Below are positions 9,901 to 19,007 of a stretch of DNA of 64,000 nucleotides, piece by piece (position 1 is the stretch's first letter; each line of letters begins with the position of its first letter). The translations under genes were made by a program, and so were the position numbers. Origin of the DNA: Blastobasis lacticolella (Eukaryota; Arthropoda; Insecta; Lepidoptera; Blastobasidae); contig LR990048.1 in NCBI GenBank assembly GCA_905147135.1, forward strand, positions 8,416,563-8,480,562, read 5' to 3'. The notes under the pieces were generated by a model, which did not search any database, was not told the DNA's origin, and was given only the letters and a program-made list of their open reading frames with translations.

Positions 9901-11123
9901 ACAAGAGTATAATAAGACCGGTAATGTCTATGGCTGTGAGTCATGGCCAGCGCTGACGAAACACGTTTGCGAACTCCACACCAACGAAATGAAAATGCTA
10001 CGGTGGATGTGCGGAGTTACGCGACTCGATCGAGTACGTATCGAGTACATCCGTGGCAGCCTTGGCATGAGGGATATCGCAGATAAGATCGAGGAGGCTC
10101 GTCTGCGCTGGTTTGACTACGTGTTGCGTAAGCCGCAGGGATACGTGGGAAATATGCCCCGTATGGTATGGGTATCAGGAAAGAGGCCCCGTGGGCGACC
10201 AAAGAAGCGATGGATTGACATCGCTGAGTCGAATGCGAGAGCCAACGGCTTACGACGAGAGGATGCCGAAGACCGGGCGAAGTGGAGAAGATTGAGTAGG
10301 AAAGCGAACCCTGGCAGAGGCCGGGGTGAGCGCTAGGACAATGATGAATGTAGGTAGTTTACTAATATTATAAAATATTGGTTTTAGGTACACGTATGTA
10401 TGTTTGATGTGATGACAATTTCGGAGTTTCCTGAAATTCAAATGGATTGCTGCTTAGTTATAAGAGTGCTTATTAATCATTCTTACTATCCCCCGTAACT
10501 AACTAGAGTAATCTTCATTGGTATTTTATTTATTACACTAAATACTTTCGGCCGCTACTTCGTCCGCGTGGACTTCGAAATTCGGTTATAGCGTGATCCC
10601 GAGGGAATTATTTTGAACTTAATGATAGATTTAGATTTAGATTTATTTATTACTCTTACACAAGATAATACATTTAAGATATATTTAAATACATTTTTGC
10701 GAAAAGAGATCGTCAAATATAATGGATTTATACAAATTATCAAAAGGAATATACGTAATTAATAAAATACGTATATTCCTTTATATTAAATTGATATTAT
10801 AAATTGATAAATTGTAGCCTGTGTTAATCCAGATTATGAACTATCTGTGTGCTAAATGTTATTCAAATCCATTGACTCGTTTTTGCGTGATGGAGTAACA
10901 AACAAACAAACATACAAACTTTGGCACTTATAATATTAAGAGGATTAATGTTATGAAGAATAAGTTTTATAACGTAACTTGTATTTAGGTAGGTAGTTTT
11001 CTCTACATAGGGTGAAGCTAATACGCGACATTAAACCTACCTACAATTAAAATAGGCAATTGTTCACTTACCCAAAACTGGAAAACAAAAAACTAGAAAA
11101 ATATATTTCGCTGTGATCTCCAT
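6999..11123 (-). CDS. Lectin A: immulectin-like dual-CTLD C-type lectin
   Basis: Six minus-strand exons fit: 11123-11072 (signal peptide MEITAKYIFLVFCFPVL), 9237-9127, 8920-8813, 8727-8572, 7687-7433 and 7231-6999. They join in phase 1 to 305 codons including the stop. Exons 2 to 4 encode CTLD1 (GWFKLHTEPLTW at its start, FPFVCYI at its end); it lacks an EPN or QPD motif and is probably not a classical Ca2+-sugar binder. Exons 5 and 6 encode CTLD2, with DKCYKFHRM, SAEGGNLAVI, EPNN and PYICEK; EPN suggests mannose-type binding, although the usual WND is replaced by LYDD. The family is secreted and recognises microbes. Intron 5 has a GC donor. Introns contain SINEs, an RTE and a Helitron-like element. 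No stops occur in the exons; transcript evidence would settle the model. Confidence 0.86.
7232..7432 (-). other. GC-AG intron of lectin A
   Basis: Between exons 5 and 6 the donor reads AAAG|GCAAGT and the acceptor TTTCTAG|GT. AG|GCAAGT is the strict consensus seen at GC-AG introns. Lectin 4 has G|GTAAGT at the homologous site and lectin 2 has G|GTTAGT. Copy B keeps GC (60654-60854). Confidence 0.8.
8097..8456 (+). mobile_element. SINE family 2 in lectin A intron 4
   Basis: Starts GTCGGTGGCCTAGTTGTAAA with a perfect B box GGGTTCGAATCCC, then the same body as the copies at 5200-5595 and 32501-32869, ending TAACGCCAAGATGATAA and a T-rich stretch. It lies antisense to the lectin. No convincing target-site duplication is seen. 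Copy B has it at 61469-61828. Confidence 0.85.
9274..9532 (-). mobile_element. Short retroposon family 3 just upstream of lectin A exon 2
   Basis: On the minus strand it begins GGCCGTGTGGTGTCCGGCAG and ends GGGCTGTGATGATGA. Direct repeats GTAGGTAGTTT flank it (9263-9273 and 9533-9543). It is sense to the lectin and ends 35 bases before the exon 2 acceptor. No A or B box was recognised, so its class (5S-, tRNA- or otherwise derived) is open. Copy B has it at 62644-62902. Confidence 0.82.
9545..10347 (+). mobile_element. 5'-truncated RTE-clade retrotransposon in lectin A intron 1
   Basis: Encodes MPPWLMKYADDIVLV (reverse transcriptase active site YADD), then the downstream RTE motifs MLRWMCGVTRLD, EYIRGSLG and RPRGRPKKRWID, ending at a TAG in GCGCTAGG and the tail ACAATGATGA. 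A frame change lies near 9900-9990. The target-site duplication TGTAGGTAGTTTA is at 10349-10361 on the right; its left copy was later split by the family 3 retroposon. In copy B the same element is cut at 63270 by an inverted-repeat transposon. Confidence 0.9.
10545..10938 (-). mobile_element. Helitron-like repeat in lectin A intron 1
   Basis: Reverse copy of the widespread lepidopteran repeat: CTACTTCGTCCGCGTGG at one end and GTAACAAACAAACAAACATAC plus TTATAATATTAAGAGGA at the other. An AT-rich piece with (GATTTA)n at 10623-10650 interrupts it. Confidence 0.4.
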
Positions 11124-11149
11124 TGTAAACAGTGACTATCTATTAACTG

Positions 11150-11245
11150 TAGTAGTTTAACTCGGTGAAACATTTTTATAGTAAATTATTACACTGTAAT
11201 AAGTAAGATATTCATAGATAACCTGATTACTCGGGAATCCATAAC
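11150..11245 (-). promoter_or_regulatory. Putative immune promoter of lectin A
   Basis: A TATA box (CTATAAAAA on the minus strand, complement of 11173-11181) sits 51-58 bases upstream of the ATG at 11123, allowing a start near 11150. About 55 bases further upstream, 11233-11242 reads GGGAATCCAT, agreeing at nine of ten positions with the kappaB consensus GGGRNWYYCY used by Dif and Relish. Location and spacing fit an inducible antimicrobial-response promoter; no binding is shown. Confidence 0.5.
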
Positions 11246-11799
11246 CTCGTGGGTAAATTGATAGCATGGAAGCGTGTAAACACTTGATAAACATTTTTTA
11301 ATGATTTCTCATTACATGTGGGATTATTTTAATTGTAAATACCGTATGGGTTTTTAATCGCTGGTATTTTTTTCATTATTTTGATAACATACTTTGCACA
11401 GATTTAAATAACTTAATTAGATTTCTGTGCAACTGTGACCAATTTTACTATTATTATGAATCTGTAAGTTATCCGAAATAAATGAATATATTATTTTATT
11501 TTATTTATATTACTATATATAAGTCTTTGTATATTACAGACTTGTGCACCACAAACCAAACATTTAACAACGAATTGGGCTATGTTCGCTTATTTGTACT
11601 ATGGTAATGCTTTTTGCGGTCAGCCTTAACTAAGACATGCCCGATTGGACTAAACTTTAGGTTAAGATATACCTAACAAGAAGAAGTACTGCACCAACAC
11701 CAACCTTAAGGGGTACTACATAAACTCGCTTAGTCACTCTTAACTTTAAGACAACGATTTTGTAACGCCTATCACTGGGAAGAGTTTGAATGACTGTAT

Positions 11800-12197
11800 G
11801 TAGTAGTGGTCAACATTTGCAGCAAGATCTTCAATGTCTCATCATCAAGTGGAGACAATACCAATATGCTGTAACAGCAGACATGGAAAAGATGTACAGG
11901 CAAATTTGGGCCCGCTCTGATGAACAGTACCTTTAGATGATCATATGGAGAGATGAACCAGCAGAAAGTTTGAGATAATACAAGCTCGCGGTGGTGACAG
12001 ACGGGACTAAAGCCACACCTTTCTTAGCCATGATGACCCTGAAGCTGTTTGTGCATGATGAGGAGATATCCAATCAGTATGGCCCATAAGTGCTGGAGGA
12101 TTCGTTCTATATGGATGATTTGTTACATGATGCCGATACAATAGAAAATGCCAAGGTCAAGAAACTGTATCACCGTTACGAACAGCTGTTATTATAG
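11800..12197 (+). pseudogene. BEL/Pao-type reverse transcriptase fragment
   Basis: One frame with four internal stops reads WRQYQYAVTADMEKMYRQIW, then IIWRDEPAE, DGTKATPFLAMMTL and FYMDDLL. This is the typical BEL/Pao LTR-retrotransposon order, with the YMDD catalytic box. No LTRs, gag or integrase are visible nearby. It is a dead remnant in the 5' flank of lectin A. Confidence 0.82.
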
Positions 12198-12579
12198 ATT
12201 GATTTAAGCAAATACTAACTTATATTTTTGCTGTACACAGTGTCTGAATGATGATGATGAATAAATAAATTGAATTGAAGATCAAATTACCGCCGTGCTA
12301 ATGTCTCATTCCGGTCTAATTAATGTACAACAAATGTGCCTACTTAAATCAGTATGTACCAATACAATCCACTTAAGGGCGGACGTTGAATATCCCTGAA
12401 TACCTCCCATCAACCATGTCATTAACACTCGTAGCCGGAATTTGACCTTTCAAACAATAACTACATAAATGAAAATACTGTAGAGCTTAGCAAGTAGCGT
12501 TTCACATCACGATATTTATCACTACGCAGCGATAAATTATGTCCTGTTCGCGTTATTTGGTGTTGCATCGTTGATCTAG

Positions 12580-12700
12580 GTGTGAAGGGGATCTTCGGAA
12601 GGTGTACTTTTCTGATCATTGGTCGAAAAGAAATAGCATAATCAGTGTCTGTTGAACCTTTTTCTTTTTCTGCTTGTTCTGTAATTGGATCACTCTTAGG
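12580..12700 (-). pseudogene. Fragment of a lectin 2-like last exon
   Basis: The minus-strand frame contains PKSDPITEQAE and GSTDTDYA, nearly the same as the C-terminal extension of lectin 2 (about 19290-19372). Its 5' side is cut by the inverted-repeat element that begins at 12701. The adjoining 12500-12570 matches the flanks of the mariner at 22787-22810 and 24078-24092, giving an uninterrupted version of that target. Confidence 0.75.
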
Positions 12701-12890
12701 CTCGATGCCCACTCATGCAGTGCAGTGCACCGCGCGGCGCTCCGCGCGGTGGCACGTCACGGTGACAACAAAGAAAAAGGTGGTGTTATTCTGGTTTTTC
12801 AAGTAAGGCCACGTTCGCACGAGAAATTTACTAGAGATTGTGAGTTAGGCAACGTTTGCACTAGAGCTTCTTCAACACTTTTACATGCGA
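12701..12890 (+). repeat. Left terminal inverted repeat
   Basis: Inverted partner of 16395-16584; differences are scattered single bases and a short GGCC/AGGC change around 12806. Confidence 0.85.
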
Positions 12891-13014
12891 AACGTACAAA
12901 AAGGATACCATTCATTATGAACTAAAATAATAGTGGCCGGCATGTCCAAAAAACAATTATACAATTTTTAGAGAGACCATACATATTCTAACATTTTCGT
13001 GAGCGATCGTTTCG

Positions 13015-13190
13015 AAGTTATTCCAGTTTTTAGCTTGACAGTTGGCATCAACAATGTAGATCGCTACGAGAAGTATAAATTCTCTTCAGGAACTAGTGTT
13101 TTAGGATCAATAGTTTCAGAGTTATTACAGTTTTAAGTTTGATAGCTGTCACCCGAAATGAAGATCTCTATGCTATTAGAACGGATTATT
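13015..13190. repeat. Subterminal repeat units (inverted orientation)
   Basis: Contains TCTCTTCAGGAACTAGTGTT and TTTCAGAGTTATTACAGTTT, the reverse complement of units in the array at 14900-15310. One full and one partial unit. Confidence 0.7.
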
Positions 13191-13210
13191 GACCAGAGAT
13201 TTCGTCAGGA

Positions 13211-14112
13211 ATGCTTGTCGGAATGCCAATACAGCTTCAGGCCGGGCTGCAGCCGGGTTCTGTGCTGAGCCCTTACTTGTTTTGCATTGTGATCGATGCC
13301 CTCTCAGTAGAAATTCAGGACATGCCTCCCTGGCTTATGAAGTACGCTGACGATATCGTAGTGGTGAGCAAGCTTAGGCAGGGCCTTGAGACCAGGGTAA
13401 ACACGTGGAAGGATGTGCTAGAAAAGGGTGGTTTGAAACTGAACGTCGCCAAAACAGAGTATATCGCCAGCTGCAGCGCGGATACCGACACCATCCGTAT
13501 AGGTAACGAAACTGTCAATAGAACAGATAAATCCAAATACCTCGGATCCGTTATGCACGAGTCTGGCAATATCGGTCTTGATGTCAAGTCCCGAATCTAT
13601 GCAGCCTGGGCCAAATGGCGGGAACTCACGGCAGTCATCTGTGACCCTAAAATCCCTCTCAAGCTCAAAGGGCTTATATACAAGAGTATAAGTAGACCTG
13701 TGATGCTCTATGGCTGCGAGACATGGCCAGCGCTGAAGAAACCCGTTCGCGAACTTCACGCCAACGAAATGAAAATGCTGCGCTGGATGTGCGGAGTTAC
13801 ACGGCTCGATCGAGTACGTAATGAATACATCCGTGGCAGTCTTGGCGTGAAGGATATCGCGGACACGATCGAGGAGGCTCGCCTGCGCTGGTTTGGTCAC
13901 GTGTTGCGTAACCTCAGGGATACGTGGGAAATAGGTACCTGAACCTTCCGGTATCAGGAATGAGGCAACGTAGGCGACCCAAGAAGCGATGGATTGACAT
14001 CGCTGAGTCGGATGCGAGAGTCAACAACTTACGATGCGAGGATGCCGAAGACCATACGAAGTGGAGAAGAAGGCAGAGGCCGGGATAAGCGCTAGAACGA
14101 TAATGATGACTC
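13211..14112 (+). mobile_element. RTE-clade ORF2 fragment, longest open frame
   Basis: An open frame of 243 codons (13211-13942) encodes PGSVLSPYLF, WLMKYADDIVVV (active site), SKYLGSVMHE, AAWAKWREL, LKLKGLIYKS, MLRWMCGVTRLDRV and RLRWFGHVLR. It then shifts frame, with the RPKKRWIDI-type coding continuing to about 14090 and a tail GATAATGATGA. It is 5'-truncated and non-functional. It helps define the other RTE copies here. Confidence 0.9.
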
Positions 14113-14520
14113 GTAAACCTGTTATGTATAACTATCTCCTTGAAAACCAGTCACTTACTAGGGATACTTCAATTAGAGACTTGGGTCTTGTACTAGACCA
14201 CAAATTGGTCTACAATTACCACATTGAGAGTATTGCTGCCAAGACATCGAAGTCATTGAGTTTTCTCATGCGTTTTCAAGTATTTTTAAAAACCCTGAGA
14301 CTTTCAAGGTCTTATATTGCGCATATGTAAGAAACACCTTAGAGTACGCTTCTCAAATATGGAATCCCATCTACGACGTTTACAAAACAAGACTCGAAAG
14401 TGTTCAGATTAGGTTTATGAAGCACCTGTGCAAAAGACTTAAAATTTATTATAAGTCGGAGCTATATTTCGATTTATGTAAAACTTTTTCGATTTATGTA
14501 GACCTTGACGAGCACTAGCA
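14108..14520 (+). pseudogene. Jockey-like ORF2 C-terminal fragment
   Basis: Begins in frame with DTSIRDLGLVLDHKL, then after a one-base shift near 14300 KVLYCAYVRNTLEYASQIWN. Both are standard segments after the jockey reverse transcriptase, and similar ones occur at 56110-56300. It directly follows the RTE tail. Confidence 0.75.
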
Positions 14521-14545
14521 TTTCCTTTTAGAAACTAGTGTTCTA
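14490..14545. repeat. Isolated subterminal repeat unit
   Basis: GACGAGCACTAGCATTTCC and GAAACTAGTGTTC match, in reverse, the unit in the array at 14900-15310. Confidence 0.6.
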
Positions 14546-14899
14546 CAACCAAACATGCATTATTTATAATTCGGGATGAACTGAGAAGAGAATGACGACA
14601 GGATCACGAAAGCCAAACAACTTAGATAATGTTAAAGAATCAGAAAAATGGGAGGGGCTTACGCATCAGGGGTCAAACTTTCTTTGACAAGGTCGGTTTC
14701 CTATTTCATTCACACGCGTTGTATCTGTTCTAAAAAAAAGTAGACAGATATATGTGTGTTAACTGTGTCACATAAGGAGGAAAGATTCGAACTGTTGGTA
14801 AAAAGAAACAGTCAGATGTGACGCGCCGTACGCTACACGATGGGGCCAAATTGAAAAACGTGCACAAAATTCATACAGAACTGTTGAAAAAGAAATGCT

Positions 14900-15310
14900 G
14901 GTATTCGTAGAAATCTACATTTTGGATAGCACCTGTCAAACTTAATACTGTAATAACTCTGAAACTATTGGTGCTAGAATACTAGTTCTTAAAGAGAAAT
15001 GATAGTGTTCGTCGAGATCTACATTCCGGATGACAGCTATCAAACTTAATACTGTAATAACTCTGAAACGATCGCTCCTCGAACACTAGTTCCTGAAGAG
15101 AAATGATAGTGCTCGTCGATATCTACATTTCGGTTGACGGCTATCAATCTTAAAACTGTATTAACTCTGAAACTATTGGCCTTAAGCGTATTAACGCTTG
15201 TTCCAGAACATCAAATACTTATAGATATCGACGGGCACTATCATTTCTTTTTAGGATCTAGTTTTCTAAGAGCAAAGGTTTCCGAGTTATTTAAGTTTTA
15301 TACACTCTCT
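14900..15310. repeat. Array of about 105-bp subterminal repeats
   Basis: Three direct units start at about 14908, 15011 and 15116. Each has GATATCTACATTTCGG-like, GACAGCTATCAAACTTAA, CTGTAATAACTCTGAAAC and CACTAGTTCCTGAAGAGAAA segments. A fourth, inverted unit follows at about 15225-15300. The units in direct and inverted orientation suggest a transposon subterminal array. Confidence 0.75.
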
Positions 15311-16291
15311 TTATACTTACTACTGATGTTATACTTTGTAGTTATAATTTTGAATGAGCCACCATGGTATACACTCAGTTTAAGTAAACATTCGTAAAGG
15401 ACAGAAATAACTACGTTTTAAAATATTTTGTCGTAATATTGTCCCAAAATCATGTCTTCAACCAGTTGAGAACAAATTTAAGCAGTGCGGTATATCCCAC
15501 AAGAGAAACAATCAATGTGAATAAAAATTCCCAACATAAACGAATCTATCTTCTGAATTGAAAAAATTTGAAGTTTATATGTTCTTATAGCCTCAAGATG
15601 AATATTGAATGTATTATTATAGAGCCTGTAACCATCGGACAATCAATACGCTTAAAACGAAAATGGGCCAAGTAGTTTTTGAGCTAGAATTAACATCCAT
15701 ACAAACATTGATATCCACATACATACATAGGTACAAACCCCTTTCTCCCGCAAGAGTAGGTAGAGACGACATTGTTCCACTTGCTATGGTTCTGACAAAT
15801 CTCTGTCGATTCTTCCACGTTTATCAACTTTACATACATTTACTGTTAATTTCATTACCCTTCCTTGGCTCCCACGTAGTCGGGTAAAAATATCAGTTAT
15901 CATAGTATTCGAGGAAGATCAATCGATGTGGTCCAATTTCTTTACATATTTCTATTGATTCGCGTTTCATACATTTTTGGATCAAAAATCTAAGTGTCAG
16001 CCAGAACAAAATTATTAGTTTCCAATAGAGAAAACGGTTCTCAACATTGTTTACTGTGACGTCAAATCCGCACGTCCGACGGTCGATTGTAATTGGCTTT
16101 TAGAAAAGCGATACTTAGTACCTACTGTACGCCCGGTGGTTCATAGTGGTGGTGGTGGGCGTACTGGTTTGGCACCATAGTAAGAAATAATGGAAACTGT
16201 GTGCTGTCTCTGAAAATTGTTTTAATCCAAAATGAATGACATCCTTTTCGTACGTTTCTCTTGGTTGCATTTGAGACAGTCTCTTGGTTGC

Positions 16292-16326
16292 AAAGTGACT
16301 GGAGATAAAAAATCTCCAGTCACTTT
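16292..16326. repeat. Perfect 15-bp hairpin
   Basis: AAAGTGACTGGAGAT, a five-A loop, then its exact complement ATCTCCAGTCACTTT, inside the 3.9-kb inverted-repeat element near its right end. Confidence 0.85.
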
Positions 16327-16394
16327 TTACGTCTGCGTGTGAACAGACAGCCGTGGACATATGGTCAATAATCATGGCGAGTCGTTTAAAATAA

Positions 16395-16584
16395 CGCGTG
16401 AAAAAGCGTCGAAAAAGCTCTCGTGCAAACGTTGCCTAACTCACAATCTTTCGTAAATCTCTCGTGCGAACGTTGCCTAACTTGAAAAACCAGAATAATA
16501 CCACCGTTTTATTTGTTGTCACCGTGACGTGGCACCGCGCGGTGCGCCGCGCAGTGCACTGCACTGCATGAGTGGAGCTCGGGC
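16395..16584 (-). repeat. Right terminal inverted repeat
   Basis: Inverted partner of 12701-12890. Confidence 0.85.
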
Positions 16585-16639
16585 CTTAGGCATTTGGAGC
16601 AATTAATTTAAATAAATTCTAAATTATTTTATCAATATT

Positions 16640-17096
16640 TCAATGTCTTATGTCATTGTTGATGCCATCTGCAGCAGATAGAACACAACCTGTGTTATTT
16701 TTACCGGAATTTCAAGACAAACCTAGGATATGTCCAGCAACAGCTTTAGCTAATTACGTCGAACTCACATCATCTCTAAGACCCAATAACGTAACGGAAC
16801 TATTTCATACAATTAAGAAACTACACAGATAGCCCTCATCCCAAACTTAAAGTTACTGGATCAATCAGATGTTATCAGAGAGTGGCATCGACGTCGGCGT
16901 ATTCAGAGCACATAGTGCAAGACATGTGTCGACTTCGGCGGTGGCCTGCGCCGGCGTTTGTCTTAATACCATTAGAAAGATGGCTGGCTGCACCAGCACA
17001 TCGTAGGCTTTCGCAAAATTATACAATCGTCCTATTATTGATGAAGGACAATATGCCAGGTCTGTCTTGATTGATAGAGTCGGTCGTACATAAATT
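16640..17096 (+). pseudogene. DIRS/Crypton-like tyrosine recombinase fragment
   Basis: One frame with three stops reads PRICPATALANYVELT, WINQMLSESGIDV, FRAHSARHVSTSA and FAKLYNR. The HxxR box (HSAR) and the following tyrosine in FAKLY are in the positions expected of the catalytic residues of tyrosine recombinases of DIRS-like retrotransposons. It is a C-terminal part only, inactive. A DIRS-like RNase H fragment at 28840-29375 may be of the same family. Confidence 0.75.
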
Positions 17097-17309
17097 AATA
17101 TGACCAAGATGTAGATCGTATTCTACTTTTTGTTAAACAATACATAATTATTAAGATGAATAATTACGATTGTATTTTTGGTTAATTATCTAATTTACTT
17201 TAGTAAAAGGGCAAATATTAAACCGTCTTTTCTATTATAGTTATGTTCTGCTAAACAGCTCTCGATCCCTCAACATCTACATGGTTATTATTACTTATAT
17301 ATAAAGAAA

Positions 17310-18343
17310 CCCAATTAAATCTCAGGCTGTATTAATCGGCAGCCCTTATATGTGTAGACAACTGCGAGGCAACTCTAATATTCCTCAGATTCTTTTTGAC
17401 GGTGTTCCTATTCCGCTCAGTAAATCTGCGAAAAACCTTGGAGTGATATTCGACTCTAACTTATCTTGGGTCTCTCACGTCAATGAGGTTAGCAAAAAAC
17501 TTCATTACTCATTTCATTCAATTAAATGCTTCCAACGTTTTCTACCCCTGAGAACTAAAATTTCCCTCGTTCAATCCCTTCTCCTTCCTATCCTTGATTA
17601 CGCCAATTCCTGCTATCTGGATGCCACTGAGGAGCTATTAAACAAGCTTAAACGTCTCCAAAATTTATGCATACGCTTCATTTTTGGTCTGCGTAAGTAC
17701 GACCATATCTCTAGCTTTCGGACACAGCTCAAGTGGCTCCCGATTCGGCTTCGTAGGAATGCTCGGATCCTTTCTACCCTCTATAACGTCCTTTATAATC
17801 CCTCCGCTCCCTCATACCTTCGTGAACGTTTTAAATTTTCCCGGTCGCAAGACAAGCCCTGTCGATCCTCCGTTAAATCTATGTGAGACATTCCTCCCCA
17901 TCACACTGATTTTTTCTCCTACTCATTTACTATCCATGCGGCAAGATTGTGGAACTCTCTTCCGCATGAAATACGGGATAGCTCTTCTATTTTCATCTTC
18001 AAGAAACGTGTAAAAGAGCACTACCTTTCTCTATCTGTCTAATATATGTAAGTATGTGTATATGTATTTGTATGTATGTATGTATATGTATTTGTTTTCA
18101 ATAAATACATACCTATATGGTATGTATTTATTTATGTATTGTATTAGTTAAGCATCATTATTTTGTTTTTGCTACTGTGCACGTCTTTACTGCATTTAAT
18201 TATCACGATCTCTCTGCTGTAGGCCTGCTGGAAGAAATTTCTTTATAGAAATAAGTTGGCCTGTTGTGCCTAATATATTATGTAATATACTTTTTGTAAC
18301 AATCTTGTGTACAATAAATGGTTAAATAAAAAACCAAAAAAAA
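17310..18343 (+). mobile_element. 3' part of a non-LTR retrotransposon
   Basis: ORF2 C-terminal coding starts near 17310 and runs through KNLGVIFDSNLSW, LDYANSCY, NLCIRFIFGLRKYDHIS and PSYLRERF. It is broken at 17884, then continues as AARLWNSLPHEIR to the TAA at about 18043. A 3' UTR with (TGTA)n (18046-18090) and an A-rich end at 18325-18343 follows. The order matches the region after the reverse transcriptase in jockey/CR1-type elements; the clade is not resolved. Confidence 0.8.
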
Positions 18344-18790
18344 AGGAATCTCTGTAACGGACGAAATACAATATATGATCAAACGAACTTACCGAGTGAA
18401 GTTCGATCGATATTATATGAGTCGCTTCATTCGAAAATATAAGCACCCTCCCAATTAACCTAACCGTAGTTGTCCAATAGAAAAGACCCTTAAATAATGA
18501 GCTATGTAGGTAACCACGGGGCTACAACAAGTGAAAAAAAAATACCTTCAATCGATTAACAAATCGATTCTCTCTAAATATGCAAATGTTTGTCTGTAGG
18601 ATCGAAAGACTACCTGTTAATATTACTTATACAGCACAAATATGTTGCACATTTGAGGCATTTATTTATATTTATGTTTACGGGAACCAATTGTTAAAAT
18701 CTAAACCAATTACAAAAGTGAAGTTGATAATAGAGGAAGCACTACTGTTGAAGCTTAAGTTTTAATTACAGCTACTTGAGTAAATTGTAC
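18344..18790. other. No gene seen
   Basis: AT-rich spacer downstream of lectin 2. No splice-supported coding or recognised repeat; TTTATT at 18660 is a possible polyadenylation signal for lectin 2 on the minus strand. Confidence 0.5.
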
Positions 18791-19007
18791 GTTAATTTCA
18801 TGATCATGTTCATAGCTGATAGGTAGGTAGAACACACTGCCTACGACATAGTTTTCACTTAGTGGGTAAAATATTACACAATAAAAGTTAACTTTGCAAT
18901 AGAGTATCATAATTTTAATAGATTCACCGTTATCTGTATCTACTATATATAAAATACAAACTTCTATATAAAACTAAATTAATTAGTTTTGTTGACTTAA
19001 TTTTAAC

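Larger units (their letters stand above)
12701..16584. mobile_element. 3.9-kb inverted-repeat DNA element, superfamily unknown
   Basis: The ends are inverted copies of about 190 bp: 12701-12890 and 16395-16584. Both contain CACTCATGCAGTGCAGTGCA, a CGCGCGG-rich palindromic stretch, CACGTCACGGTGACAACAA and TTGTGAGTTAGGCAACGTTTG. The hexamer CTTAGG flanks both sides (12695-12700 and 16585-16590), a candidate target-site duplication. Internal content is an RTE copy, a jockey-like fragment, about 105-bp subterminal repeats and a 15-bp hairpin. No transposase was recognised, so the element is probably non-autonomous and swollen by later insertions. It lies in a lectin exon remnant. Confidence 0.75.
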
